NCBI GenBank assembly: GCA_013298025.1
Contig: JAAFJE010000007.1
Coordinates: 156,719 to 220,718, forward strand
Direction of reading: 5' to 3'
DNA: 64,000 nt
Source: Cytophagales bacterium
GTDB lineage: Bacteria > Bacteroidota > Bacteroidia > Cytophagales > Spirosomataceae
This document shows, one piece after another, positions 37,327 to 46,896 of the stretch. The notes under the pieces were generated by a model that saw only the letters and a list, made by a program, of their open reading frames with translations, did no database searches and was not told the DNA's origin. How positions within the stretch are numbered: the stretch's first letter is position 1; each line of letters opens with the position of its first letter. The position numbers were made by a program, and so were the translations under genes.

Positions 37327-37334
37327 TATCTTTG
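37327..37334 (+). promoter_or_regulatory. Putative -7 promoter box of the ABC-F gene
   Basis: TATCTTTG matches TAnnTTTG and ends 4 nt before the ATG at 37339. The transcript would therefore be nearly leaderless. TTG triplets at 37301 and 37308 flank the expected -33 position, but neither spacing is ideal. Confidence 0.4.
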
Positions 37335-37338
37335 CACC

Positions 37339-39261
37339 ATGTTATCTATCAATAATCTTTCGTTCTATTTTGGCAGTCGTCCGTTGTACGATGGTGCAAA
37401 TTTACATATCAAGCCTAAAGACAAAATTGGGCTAATCGGTGCTAATGGTACAGGCAAATCTACCTTGCTTCGCCTGATTTCGGGAGAATACCAACCCGAC
37501 GAAGGGGGCATTTCTAAGTCTGGCGATTGCACGATTGGCTTCTTGAACCAAGATTTACTTTCGTACCAATCCGACGACTCTATTCTGTCGGTAGCGATGC
37601 AGGCGTTTGAACGCCAAAATTTCTTACAAAAGGCTATCAATGAGGTGCTTCATAAAATGGAGCATAATTATGAAGATAAAGATGTAGAAAAACTAGCCAG
37701 ACTCCAAGACGAATTCGATGCCCTCGGAGGCTATACCATGCAAGCCGAATCGGAGGCGATTCTCGAAGGCTTGGGCTTTACAACCGACGATTTGCAGAAG
37801 CCTTTGCGTACTTTTTCGGGGGGCTGGCGTATGCGTGTGATGTTGGCAAAGTTGCTTTTGCAACGTCCGTCGCTCTTGATGCTCGATGAACCTACCAACC
37901 ACTTGGATTTACCTTCTATCGAATGGGTCGAAAATTATATCAACAATTATGAAGGAGCGATTATTGTGGTTTCGCACGACAGGTTTTTCCTAGATAATAC
38001 CGTAGATACCATTGTGGAGGTGACAGGGGCAAAGTTGGTGGTGTATTCAGGAAATTATTCTTTTTATCTGGAAGAAAAAGCTTTACGTAACGAAATCCAA
38101 AAAGGTGCTTACGAAAACCAACAAGCTCAAATTCGCCAAACCGAACGCTTTATCCAACGATTTAAGGCAAAAGCAACCAAAGCCCGACAGGTACAATCTC
38201 GTGTCAAGGCATTATCTCGTTTGGATTTGATAGACGAGGTAATAGACGAGTCGGCGAAAGTGAATTTTAAATTCAATTTTGGTACACAGCCCGGTCGGTT
38301 TATTTTACACCTCGAACAAGTAGGCAAGGCTTATGGCAACAAACGTATTTTGAAAAATGCCAATGCCGTGATTGAACGGGGCGATAAAATTGCTTTAATC
38401 GGAGCGAATGGTAAGGGAAAATCGACCTTGTTGCGTGTGATTGCTGGAACAGAAAATATCGAAGGAGAACGCAAATTGGGGCATAATGTGATTGATTCGT
38501 TTTTTGCCCAACACCAATTAGAAAGCCTCAATGTTGACAACACGCTACTCGACGAACTGAAAATGGCTGGAACGGGCAAACTCGAAACCGAACTTAGGAG
38601 TATTTTGGGCTGTTTCTTGTTTTCGGGCGACGATGTTTTCAAAAAAATTAAGGTATTGTCGGGTGGAGAAAAGTCGAGGGTAGCATTGGCAAAGGTGTTG
38701 ATTTCGGAAGCCAATTTCTTGCTTTTAGATGAACCTACCAACCACCTCGATATGATGTCGGTGAACATCCTTATCCAAGCCTTGCAGCAGTACGAAGGCA
38801 CGTATGTGGTGGTATCGCACGACCGCTTTTTTGTGTCGGAAATTGCCAATAAAATTTGGTATATCGAAGACGAACAAATCAAGGAATATCCCGGAACGTA
38901 TGAGGAATTTGAGCTTTGGCAAGAAGACCGAAAAGCCAACGAGGTAGTGCAAACGCCTGTGGTAGCCAAAGTTGAAAAGACAAAAGAACGCCCACAAAAC
39001 GACGCTGCCCAGAAAGAAGCCCAGAAGAAAATCAAGAAATTACAGCAACAAATTGGGGAATGGGAAAACAAAATCACCGAATTGGAAAGCCAAAAACAAA
39101 AGGTTGAAAGCCAATTGGCCAACCCTGCGATTTATGAAGATGCCAAAAAATTACAGGATACGAATGCCTCGTACCAACAAGTACAAAGCAAATTGGCAGA
39201 GGCAAATCAGGCTTGGGAAGATGCCATGCTTTCCTTAGAAGAACTTGAAAGTACCTTGTAG
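37339..39261 (+). CDS. ABC-F family ATPase (Uup/EttA/YheS-like)
   Basis: 640 aa with two ABC domains. The first has GANGTGKST, RTFSGGWRMR and LMLDEPTNHLDLPSIEWVE; the second has GANGKGKST, LSGGEKSRVALAK and LLLDEPTNHLDM. A linker with KARQVQSRVKALSRLD joins them, and a charged C-terminal coiled coil covers about 550-640. There are no membrane segments. ABC-F proteins act on the ribosome; some protect it from antibiotics. The coiled-coil tail and this linker favour a housekeeping Uup/YheS-type role over resistance. Confidence 0.93.
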   Translation: MLSINNLSFYFGSRPLYDGANLHIKPKDKIGLIGANGTGKSTLLRLISGEYQPDEGGISKSGDCTIGFLNQDLLSYQSDDSILSVAMQAFERQNFLQKAINEVLHKMEHNYEDKDVEKLARLQDEFDALGGYTMQAESEAILEGLGFTTDDLQKPLRTFSGGWRMRVMLAKLLLQRPSLLMLDEPTNHLDLPSIEWVENYINNYEGAIIVVSHDRFFLDNTVDTIVEVTGAKLVVYSGNYSFYLEEKALRNEIQKGAYENQQAQIRQTERFIQRFKAKATKARQVQSRVKALSRLDLIDEVIDESAKVNFKFNFGTQPGRFILHLEQVGKAYGNKRILKNANAVIERGDKIALIGANGKGKSTLLRVIAGTENIEGERKLGHNVIDSFFAQHQLESLNVDNTLLDELKMAGTGKLETELRSILGCFLFSGDDVFKKIKVLSGGEKSRVALAKVLISEANFLLLDEPTNHLDMMSVNILIQALQQYEGTYVVVSHDRFFVSEIANKIWYIEDEQIKEYPGTYEEFELWQEDRKANEVVQTPVVAKVEKTKERPQNDAAQKEAQKKIKKLQQQIGEWENKITELESQKQKVESQLANPAIYEDAKKLQDTNASYQQVQSKLAEANQAWEDAMLSLEELESTL

Positions 39262-39410
39262 AATTAATGACAAATGTAATAAAATAAAAGTGTTTGGTGG
39301 TTCAGAAGCCGCTTCGGGCATATTTGCCGTAAAAGGCTGATTGGCATTATACAAGAAACGATTGAGTTGCGTACTTTTGATAAGATGATGCGTAAGACTA
39401 AAATAAGAAG

Positions 39411-40814
39411 ATGATAACATACATTAAAATAAATGGTTTTAAATCCTTTCATGATTTTGAAATGGAGTTTACTCCTTTTACTGTTATCGCAGGAGTTAAT
39501 GCTTCTGGTAAAAGTAATCTTTTTGATGCCTTGACTTTGTTATCGAGATTAGCTGAAACAGATAATTTAAAGCGTGCTTTTAGTGAGCAAAGAGGGGAGT
39601 TTATTGAAATGTTTACTCAATATGGAGATGACAAGTACGCCTCTGAAATTCAGTTCATAATTGAAATGTTAGTAAATAGAACAGTTAAAGATGCTTGGGG
39701 GAATGAAACAGAATTGAAATATACAAGACTTCGCTATGAGTTAAATATAAGAAGGTTTAAAAATCAAACAGGGATTGAAGACCTAGAAGTAAGCTATGAA
39801 AAATTAGTAAAGCTCAATCACCAAGAAGATAATTGGACTAAACTTATTCCAAAAGATAAATTGGAAAACTGGAGACCGAAAGTTGTTACAGGAAAAAGGG
39901 GTATTCCATACATAGAAACAGTGATTGAAGAAACTATTCCAACAGTTTTGGTACCACAGGATGGCTCACAAGGGGGCAATAAAAGGCGTTTCCCCCTAAA
40001 AAATGCTACCAGAACAGTTTTAAGTAGCTTTGATACAATAGACTTTCCACACGTTCTGGCTGCAAAAGAGGAAATGAAAAGTTGGAAGTTTTTACAACTC
40101 AATCCCGAAGATTTAAGACAAGCAACTAATAAAAATAGAGGAGGAGATATTATCACAGCAAGTGGTAAAAATTTAGCTGCCGCTCTATTTAGAATTAAAC
40201 AAATAGATGAATATTTTCTCAAAGAAATTTCAAGAAAACTCAATAGTTTTTTGCCAAACTTCATAGAGGTTGATGTGATTGATGATAATGAAAACAAGCA
40301 ATACTTAATTAAATTAAAAGATATTGATAAAAAGGAGTTTTCATCAAGGGTACTTTCTGAAGGAACATTAAGAATTCTGGCTTTATGTATCTTAGAGTTT
40401 GATGATAGACATACAGGATTACTCTGTTTTGAAGAACCAGAAAATGGGATTCACCCTTTTCGTATCAAGGCGATGGCTAAACTTTTGAAAGATTTAAGTA
40501 TTGATTTTAATGATATTGATTTACCACTTCGTCAGGTCATAGTTAATACACACTCACCTGTTTTAGTTGGAAATATGCATAAATGGGAGAAAGATCAAAA
40601 TGTAAGTTTATGGTATGCTCAAATGAGAACAAGTATATTTAATACTGGTGACGAACGACTTAAAATGAATATTACTAAAATCAATCCAGTAATAAAAAAG
40701 GGAAGTTATCAAACCACTATCGAATATAGCGAACAGGAGAAAAAGCTAACATTAGCTACTGTGGAAGAATATTTAAGGACATCTGAATTTGAAAATACAC
40801 CTTATAAAGAGTAA
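39411..40814 (+). CDS. AAA/ABC-type ATPase (AAA_21, OLD/RloA-like) of a two-gene module
   Basis: 467 aa. MITYIKINGFKSFHDFEMEFTPF leads into a Walker A of VIAGVNASGKSNLFDAL near 26-42. Near 310-380 are the ABC signature-like LSEGTLRILAL, Walker B LLCFEEPENGIHP and the switch VIVNTHSPVLVGNM. This is the SMC/RecF/OLD type of ATPase. The region between (about 60-300) has no recognised domain. The second gene starts 4 nt after the stop. The gene is visibly more AT-rich than its neighbours, which suggests recent acquisition. ATPases of this type partner with nuclease or TOPRIM proteins in phage defence (for example PARIS, RloAB, AbiL); that role here is inference. Confidence 0.85.
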   Translation: MITYIKINGFKSFHDFEMEFTPFTVIAGVNASGKSNLFDALTLLSRLAETDNLKRAFSEQRGEFIEMFTQYGDDKYASEIQFIIEMLVNRTVKDAWGNETELKYTRLRYELNIRRFKNQTGIEDLEVSYEKLVKLNHQEDNWTKLIPKDKLENWRPKVVTGKRGIPYIETVIEETIPTVLVPQDGSQGGNKRRFPLKNATRTVLSSFDTIDFPHVLAAKEEMKSWKFLQLNPEDLRQATNKNRGGDIITASGKNLAAALFRIKQIDEYFLKEISRKLNSFLPNFIEVDVIDDNENKQYLIKLKDIDKKEFSSRVLSEGTLRILALCILEFDDRHTGLLCFEEPENGIHPFRIKAMAKLLKDLSIDFNDIDLPLRQVIVNTHSPVLVGNMHKWEKDQNVSLWYAQMRTSIFNTGDERLKMNITKINPVIKKGSYQTTIEYSEQEKKLTLATVEEYLRTSEFENTPYKE

Positions 40815-40818
40815 AGGG

Positions 40819-41493
40819 ATGAATAGACAGATTTTTGCAGGACTTTTCACCGAAGGTACTACTGATATTCGTTTTTTGGAGAGTGTAGTCAGAAAAACGT
40901 TAGAAGATGTAGCTTTTAGCTGCCAAGGACAAATTGAAACCGAAGTAAAAGCTATTGAAATAAATAAAACAGGTCTTGGCTTTATTGACCAAGTACTTGA
41001 AGCTTCAAGAAAAGGGTTTAATGATTATGGAATTACTCTACTTTTTGTTCATACCGATGCGGATTATTCCACTGAGTCAAAGGTAATGGAATCTAAAATT
41101 AATCCGTCTATTAAACGTCTAAATGAAAAAAATGATAAAGAATATTGCAAAATATTAGTATTTGTTATTCCTGTTTACATGACAGAAGCTTGGATGTTAG
41201 CGGATAAAGAGTTATTGAAAAGTGAGATTGGTACACAAAAAACAGACATTGACTTAGGAATTCATCCAACTCCAGAAAGTATCGCAAATCCCAAAGAAAC
41301 AATAATAAATGCAATTCGGATTGTTCAAAGTGATTTAACGAGAAGAAAGAGAAATAGAGGGCTGGATATTGCTGATTTATATCAAATTATAGGTCAAAAG
41401 ATAGAGTTAAGTCAATTAGAAAACTTAGACTCCTATCGAAAATTTAAAGAAAGTTTAAAAAGTGCGTTCAGAGAACTAGGTTTTTTGTACTAG
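40819..41493 (+). CDS. TOPRIM-like DUF4276-type protein, partner of the AAA ATPase
   Basis: 224 aa from MNRQIFAGLFTEGTTDIRFLE (ATG at 40819, with AAAGGG just before it). The frame is open 10 codons further up but overlaps the ATPase gene. TEGTTD near 11-16 gives a conserved-type Glu, and LLFVHTDADYSTE near 84-96 gives the Asp-x-Asp pair of a TOPRIM-like metal site. VYMTEAWMLAD near 122 is a hallmark of DUF4276-like proteins. Such proteins are candidate nucleases. The AT-rich base use matches the ATPase gene. Confidence 0.78.
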   Translation: MNRQIFAGLFTEGTTDIRFLESVVRKTLEDVAFSCQGQIETEVKAIEINKTGLGFIDQVLEASRKGFNDYGITLLFVHTDADYSTESKVMESKINPSIKRLNEKNDKEYCKILVFVIPVYMTEAWMLADKELLKSEIGTQKTDIDLGIHPTPESIANPKETIINAIRIVQSDLTRRKRNRGLDIADLYQIIGQKIELSQLENLDSYRKFKESLKSAFRELGFLY

Positions 41494-41696
41494 AAACAAC
41501 TTAGTTTTGATAATTTTATTTTCTGTGGAATAAACGAATCTTAGATTCAATAAAAGTTTTTGCCCTAATTTACAGTGCCAACAGCATGGTTTCATCCACA
41601 ACCAAACGCTACCCACTATTTACAAAAAATTAAGACCTTCAATTAAATTATATTCATTATTTACCTACTGTTTCATCCATTTTTTATTCATCAAAT

Positions 41697-43643
41697 ATGA
41701 ACAAAATAGTCTTATCAGCCGCCTTGCTATTGAGCAGTATAGGTTTGCAGGCACAACAAAAATCTACGTACAATCAATACGACCTCTTCCACCCTTTGTT
41801 CAATTATACGCTCTCTACGCCTAGCCGCAGTGGCACAGGTGCACCCGGAAGTGCTTATTGGCAAAACCAGGCCGATTATAAAATCAGCGTCAATCTCGAC
41901 GATGAGAAAAATACGCTGGAAGGAGAAGTAGAAATTACCTACAAAAATGCCTCGCCCGACAAGCTCAATTTCTTGTGGCTGCAACTCGACCAAAACCAAT
42001 TTAGCGATAAATCAAGAGCTACTGCCGCTACAACCATTACTGGAGGGCGTTTTGGCAATACGGGAACAAACGGAGGCTACGACATCAAATCGGTCAGTAT
42101 TGATGGCAAAACCGTCGATTTTTTGGTAAGCGATACCCGCCTACAAATTAAACTATCGACACCCATACTCGAACGCACAGGCATAGCCAAAATCAAAATC
42201 AACTATAGCTACAACATCCCGAAATATGGCTCCGACCGCACAGGAATGCACGATGCCCAACAAGGTACAGTGTATGAAATAGCCCAGTGGTATCCTCGGA
42301 TGTGTGTGTATGACGACATCGAAGGCTGGAACGTATTACCTTACATGGGTGCTGGCGAATTTTACCTAGAATACGGCAATTTTGAATATGCCGTTACCGT
42401 ACCAGCTTCGCATATTGTGGTTGGGTCGGGCGAATTGATAAACCCCACCGAATGTTGGACAGCCGAGCAACAAAAACGCTTGGCTCAAGCCGCCAATAGC
42501 GATAAAACCGTGGTGGTTCGTAGTGCCGAAGAGGTAAAAGATGCCGCTTCTCGTCCGAAAACCGAAGGGAAAATTACGTGGAAATTTCGTTGCAACATGG
42601 CAAGAGATGTAGCCTTTGCTTCGTCGAAAGCATTTGTGATTGATGCCGCCAGAATCAATTTGCCTAGTGGTAAAAAATCCTTGGCGATGTCGGCGTATCC
42701 TGCCGAATCGGGAAGTGATAAAGGCTGGGGACGCTCTACCGAATATGTCAAAGGAGCAATTGAATATTATTCTAAATGGCTCTACGAATATACCTATCCA
42801 GTAGCAACCAACGTAGCGGGTTCTATCAGTGGGATGGAATACCCCGGCATTGTATTCTGTGGCAGTACCAGTCGCACGTCTGGTCTTTGGGGCGTAACCG
42901 ACCATGAATTTGGTCACAACTGGTTTCCGATGATTGTTGGCTCAAACGAACGTAAATTTGCATGGATGGACGAAGGCTTCAATACCTTTATTAATTTTTA
43001 TTCGACCGATAATTTCAACAATGGCGAATACAAAGAATCGAAAATGGATATGCACCAATTGGCAAGGCAGCTTTTCCGTGAAGGAGCAGAACCCATCATG
43101 ACCATTCCAGACGTGATACAGTCGAACAACCTCGGATACGAAGCCTATTATAAGCCCGGTATTGGTTTGCGTTTGTTACGTGAACAAATTTTAGGCCCAG
43201 AACGCTTCGACTATGCCTTGAGAGAATACATCAAACGTTGGGCATTCAAACATCCTACGCCTTTCGATTTCTTCAAAACCATAGAAGATGCTGCGGGCGA
43301 AGATTTGGGCTGGTTCTGGAAAGGCTGGTTTTACGAAACTTGGAAACTCGACCAAGCCGTTAAGGAGGTACAGTACATCGACCAAGACCCTAAAAACGGG
43401 GCAATTGTCACCATCGAAAACCTCGACAAATTGGCAATGCCCGTAACGGTTGATTGCGAAATGATAGGAGGCGAAAAGCTTCGTATCAATTTGCCTGTAG
43501 AAATTTGGCAAAGAGGTAGCACGTGGAGTTTTAAAGTGAATACCACCTTGCCCCTCAAATCGGTGAGCATCGACCCCGACCACGTATTGCCCGATTTTAA
43601 TTCTCGCAACAACATTTGGAGACCCTTGAATTATAGAAAGTAA
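41697..43643 (+). CDS. Secreted M1 family metallopeptidase
   Basis: 648 aa with signal peptide [20 protein letters not shown]. The zinc site [13 protein letters not shown] lies near residue 403, and the third ligand Glu follows 18 residues after the second His in [24 protein letters not shown] stands at the place of the GAMEN exopeptidase block. It is probably a periplasmic or surface aminopeptidase. It stands alone, followed by a hairpin at 43662. Confidence 0.92.
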   Translation: MNKIVLSAALLLSSIGLQAQQKSTYNQYDLFHPLFNYTLSTPSRSGTGAPGSAYWQNQADYKISVNLDDEKNTLEGEVEITYKNASPDKLNFLWLQLDQNQFSDKSRATAATTITGGRFGNTGTNGGYDIKSVSIDGKTVDFLVSDTRLQIKLSTPILERTGIAKIKINYSYNIPKYGSDRTGMHDAQQGTVYEIAQWYPRMCVYDDIEGWNVLPYMGAGEFYLEYGNFEYAVTVPASHIVVGSGELINPTECWTAEQQKRLAQAANSDKTVVVRSAEEVKDAASRPKTEGKITWKFRCNMARDVAFASSKAFVIDAARINLPSGKKSLAMSAYPAESGSDKGWGRSTEYVKGAIEYYSKWLYEYTYPVATNVAGSISGMEYPGIVFCGSTSRTSGLWGVTDHEFGHNWFPMIVGSNERKFAWMDEGFNTFINFYSTDNFNNGEYKESKMDMHQLARQLFREGAEPIMTIPDVIQSNNLGYEAYYKPGIGLRLLREQILGPERFDYALREYIKRWAFKHPTPFDFFKTIEDAAGEDLGWFWKGWFYETWKLDQAVKEVQYIDQDPKNGAIVTIENLDKLAMPVTVDCEMIGGEKLRINLPVEIWQRGSTWSFKVNTTLPLKSVSIDPDHVLPDFNSRNNIWRPLNYRK

Positions 43644-43661
43644 TTTTGGGTGCGTTATTTT

Positions 43662-43697
43662 GATTGAGGATGCTTGATGACGAAAGCATCCTCAATC
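43662..43697 (+). terminator. Hairpin after the M1 peptidase gene
   Basis: GATTGAGGATGCTT at 43662-43675 pairs perfectly with 43684-43697 across 8 nt. There is only a weak T-run after it. Confidence 0.55.
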
Positions 43698-43913
43698 TTC
43701 CAAACCTTGCTATTGTAATTATTTTCAAATAAATCTATTTTCAATTACCTGAAAATCAAAATATTAAATAAAAATCACAATATCTTCTGCTGAAATCTCC
43801 TATTCTCCCGTACATATTTTTTCAAAAAAAACGATATTTTGCAACAGAAATACCAACCAAGCCAAAGTGGTACGTATTTTGATTCTTTCATCCAATTTAT
43901 AAGCTATAAAACT

Positions 43914-45659
43914 ATGCTTGATTTTCAAGTAAAAGAACAAACCACGATATACGATGTCGTGATTGTGGGTTCGGGTGCTGGCGGAGGTATGGCCGCACAC
44001 GAGCTTACGAAAGCAGGTGCTAAAGTATGCGTACTAGAGGCTGGACAGCCCTATGACCCTGCCGACCCAAAGAACATTACCCAATTGAAATGGCCTTGGG
44101 AATCGCCTCGCAGAGGGGCTAATACCACACGCCCTTTTGGCGATTTCGATGCCGCTTATGGTGGATGGGAAATCGACGGCGAGCCTTATACGACTGCCAG
44201 AGGAACACAATTCGATTGGTTTCGTTCGAGAATGGTCGGAGGACGTACCAACCACTGGGGACGTATTTCTTTGCGTTTTGGTCCTGATGATTTTAGAAGA
44301 AAAAGCATCGATGGCCTAGGCGACGACTGGCCCATTGGCTACGACGACGTAAAGCCTTATTACGACCGATTAGATAGATTAGTAGGTATTTTTGGTACAG
44401 TAGAAGGACTAAGAAACGAGCCAGATGGGCTGTTTTTACCGCCGCCCAAGCCTCGTTTACATGAGTTGATGTTACAGAAAAATAACAAAAAACTCAATAT
44501 TCCAACCATTCCTTCTCGGCTTTCTATCTTGACCAAGCCTATCAACAACGAGCGAGGTCAATGTTTTTACTGTAGCCAATGCAGCAGGGCGTGTCAGGCT
44601 TATGCCGATTTCTCGTCTTCGTCGGTGTTGATTAAGCCCGCACTCAAAACGGGCAATCTTACGCTCATTACCTACGCTATGGCTCGTGAGGTACTAACCG
44701 ACCCTGCCACAGGTTTGGCAACAGGCGTTTCGTATGTCAATACACTCGACAGACAAGAATATACCGTAAAAGGCAAGATTGTTATTTTGGCCGCCAGTGC
44801 TGGCGAAACGGCTCGTTTGTTACTCAACTCAAAATCGGCAAGATTTCCGCAAGGCTTGGCCAATTCGAGTGGCGTAGTGGGGCGTTATATCAACGACTCT
44901 ACGGGGGCTTCTCGTTCGGCTATTATTCCAGCCCTATTCGACCGTAAACGTTACAACGAAGATGGCGTAGGCGGCATGCACGTTTATACGCCTTGGTGGC
45001 TCGACAACAAAAAATTAGATTTCCCTCGTGGCTACCATATCGAGTATTGGGGAGGCATGGGAATGCCAGCCTATGGTTTTGGTTGGGGTATCGAAGGCAT
45101 CAATGGCCGTTTTCCGACACGCAGTGGTATTCAGAAAGCAGCAGGGGGCTATGGGGCTTCGCTCAAAGACGATTACCGCCGTTTTTATGGTGCGTATGTA
45201 GGTATGGCAGGCCGTGGCGAACCTGTACCTTTAGAAAGTAATTATTGCGAAATAGACCCCAAAGTAGTCGATAAATGGGGGATTCCTGTGCTGCGTTTCA
45301 ATTACAAATGGAGCGATTACGAAATCAAACAGGCGAAACACATGCAAGATACATTCGAGCAGATTATCCACGAGCTAGGTGCTGTGCCATTAGGGCCTAA
45401 GCCTACCGCCGAAGATAATTACGGCTTGGCTGCTCCTGGGCGTATCATCCACGAAGTAGGTACGGCTCGGATGGGCAACGACCCTAAAAAGTCGGTGTTG
45501 AATAAGCAATGCCAAGCCCACGATGTCAAAAACTTGTTTGTCGCCGATGCCGCTCCGTTTGTGTCGCAAGGAGATAAAAATGCTACTTGGACCATCATGG
45601 CATTGTCGATGCGTACTTCTGAATATATCATCAACGAAGTGAAAAAGAAGAACCTTTAA
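43914..45659 (+). CDS. GMC family FAD-dependent oxidoreductase
   Basis: 581 aa from MLDFQVKEQTTIYDVV (ATG at 43914). The FAD site VIVGSGAGGGMAAHEL lies near 19. A cysteine cluster FYCSQCSRACQAYADF lies near 228. The C-terminal GMC part carries HEVGTARMGNDP and VADAAPFVSQGDKNATWTIMAL. It resembles the large subunit of membrane-linked sugar/gluconate dehydrogenases. A subunit 3 gene follows 4 nt after the stop, so the two should form one periplasmic complex. The sugar oxidised is unknown. Confidence 0.92.
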   Translation: MLDFQVKEQTTIYDVVIVGSGAGGGMAAHELTKAGAKVCVLEAGQPYDPADPKNITQLKWPWESPRRGANTTRPFGDFDAAYGGWEIDGEPYTTARGTQFDWFRSRMVGGRTNHWGRISLRFGPDDFRRKSIDGLGDDWPIGYDDVKPYYDRLDRLVGIFGTVEGLRNEPDGLFLPPPKPRLHELMLQKNNKKLNIPTIPSRLSILTKPINNERGQCFYCSQCSRACQAYADFSSSSVLIKPALKTGNLTLITYAMAREVLTDPATGLATGVSYVNTLDRQEYTVKGKIVILAASAGETARLLLNSKSARFPQGLANSSGVVGRYINDSTGASRSAIIPALFDRKRYNEDGVGGMHVYTPWWLDNKKLDFPRGYHIEYWGGMGMPAYGFGWGIEGINGRFPTRSGIQKAAGGYGASLKDDYRRFYGAYVGMAGRGEPVPLESNYCEIDPKVVDKWGIPVLRFNYKWSDYEIKQAKHMQDTFEQIIHELGAVPLGPKPTAEDNYGLAAPGRIIHEVGTARMGNDPKKSVLNKQCQAHDVKNLFVADAAPFVSQGDKNATWTIMALSMRTSEYIINEVKKKNL

Positions 45660-45663
45660 AAAC

Positions 45664-46302
45664 ATGAAAAGAAGAGATTATCTGAAAAATATTGGTCTTA
45701 CCTCGTTGGGTATGGCTGTCGTAGGAGCCGATGCCGAAGCGGCGGCATTGCTCGATAAACCCAAGGCAAAAACCAAACCCAAAGGCACAGGCGAGCTTAA
45801 AATTCCCGGAGGACGTACAAAAGAGGAAGCCATCAGAGATGTGAAACTCATGGCTGAGAAGTTTTTCAGTGAGCATGAAATGAAAACCATCACCGTTTTG
45901 GTCGATATTATCATTCCTGCCGACGAAAAATCGGGAAGTGCTTCGCAAGCAGGTGTGCCTGCTTTTATCGAATTTATGGCAAAAGACCGTCCAGACGAGT
46001 TTCAAACGCCTTTACGTGGAGGATTGAAATGGATTGATATACAGTCGATTAAACGTTTCAACAAACAGTTTGTTGAGATTACACCCAAGCAACGCATCGA
46101 AATTGTGGAAGATATTGCGTATCCCGAACAAGCCAAACCACAGTTTTCGCAAGGCGTAGCATTTTTCAGTCTGATGCGTAACCTCACGGCTTCGGGATTC
46201 TTTACCAGTGAAATGGGTATCAACGATTTGGGCTACGTGGGCAATCGCCCCAACCAATGGGAAGGCGTACCCGAAGAGGTCTTGAAACAATATGGCTTGT
46301 AG
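45664..46302 (+). CDS. Gluconate 2-dehydrogenase subunit 3 family protein
   Basis: 212 aa. MKRRDYLKNIGLTSLGMAV resembles a Tat signal (RRxxLK). The domain follows with FFSEHEMKTITVLVDIIIPADEKSGSASQAGVPAFIEFM, typical of subunit 3. In known dehydrogenases this small subunit helps the flavoprotein mature and leave the cell through Tat. It is coupled to the GMC gene by a 4-nt spacer. Confidence 0.92.
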   Translation: MKRRDYLKNIGLTSLGMAVVGADAEAAALLDKPKAKTKPKGTGELKIPGGRTKEEAIRDVKLMAEKFFSEHEMKTITVLVDIIIPADEKSGSASQAGVPAFIEFMAKDRPDEFQTPLRGGLKWIDIQSIKRFNKQFVEITPKQRIEIVEDIAYPEQAKPQFSQGVAFFSLMRNLTASGFFTSEMGINDLGYVGNRPNQWEGVPEEVLKQYGL

Positions 46303-46330
46303 GACTATTGGCTCAATTCATCAACACTCA

Positions 46331-46361
46331 AAAAAATAGAGTTGCCTAGTAAGGCAACTCT
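46331..46361 (-). terminator. Minus-strand hairpin terminator
   Basis: AGAGTTGCCT at 46338-46347 pairs with 46352-46361 around a 4-nt loop. On the minus strand it is followed by ATTTTTTTGAG. There is no plus-strand U-run. A terminator in this direction implies, or once served, a minus-strand gene to its right. Confidence 0.65.
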
Positions 46362-46499
46362 GGATTCATCACGGTTTGAATGTGGTGTAGTGGTTGAACT
46401 TCTCTTCTGACGATATGACCGTACAGCCATTGCACCAATGCCTCGAAGTTTGATGATGAGTATAGTTATGAGTCTTGGGCTGTGTTGATGTGCCACCAT
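46346..46499 (-). pseudogene. Possible frameshifted small gene, about 50 codons
   Basis: From an ATG at 46499-46497 the minus strand reads MVAHQHSPRLITIL. After a frame change near 46455 it reads SSSNFEALVQWLYGHIVRREVQ and on to a stop TAG at 46348-46346, inside the terminator stem. The second part looks protein-like, while its own frame is closed upstream by a TAA. The terminator fits the end of such a gene. I know no homologue, so this is a weak call. Confidence 0.25.
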
Positions 46500-46794
46500 A
46501 AGACTCTTATGGGTAAAATATTATATTTTGCTGGAAACGTTATAAAAGTAGGGATGTTTTGAAAAGATAATACAAATATGCTTACACAAGGTGTTGAGTA
46601 GCATACCGTTTACTCATTTATCTTTCTTTTTTTTTGAAAAATTACTCCGTGCATCTGAACGCAATAGGCAGTTGAAGTCACAATGATGCGTTGTTATTTA
46701 AAAGAGTTTTTCCATACCAAAATACCACTCTAATACCCAACATAGCCACTATCTCTTTTGCAAAACCAGTTTTCATGTACTCAATTGCTCAACA

Positions 46795-46827
46795 TTGGTA
46801 TTCTTTATTTTAAAATGTGTACATTTG
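46795..46827 (+). promoter_or_regulatory. Putative promoter of the second DUF2911 gene
   Basis: TTG at 46795-46797 and TACATTTG at 46820-46827 stand 22 nt apart, close to the Bacteroidota consensus. The ATG at 46897 would follow a leader of about 63 nt. Confidence 0.5.
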
Positions 46828-46896
46828 ACACTTATATATTAAATCATCATTTATTTTTATTTAATCGTCATATTTTACTAAACTTTTAAAAAAACA

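Larger units (their letters stand above)
46303..46896. other. Intergenic region, 594 bp, with possible gene remnant
   Basis: AT-rich in its right two thirds. It contains a minus-strand terminator (46331-46361), a possible broken minus-strand gene behind it (46346-46499) and a promoter for the DUF2911 gene on the right. The stretch 46560-46780 shows nothing I recognise. Confidence 0.45.

Noticed and set aside
38331..39122. 263-aa minus-strand frame
   Set aside because: Opposite the second ABC domain and coiled coil of the ABC-F protein; Ser/Cys/Phe-rich shadow without motifs.
37339..39261. ABC-F protein as an antibiotic resistance determinant
   Set aside because: Architecture with C-terminal coiled coil and no resistance-type linker features favours a housekeeping Uup/YheS-type role; sequence alone cannot show resistance.
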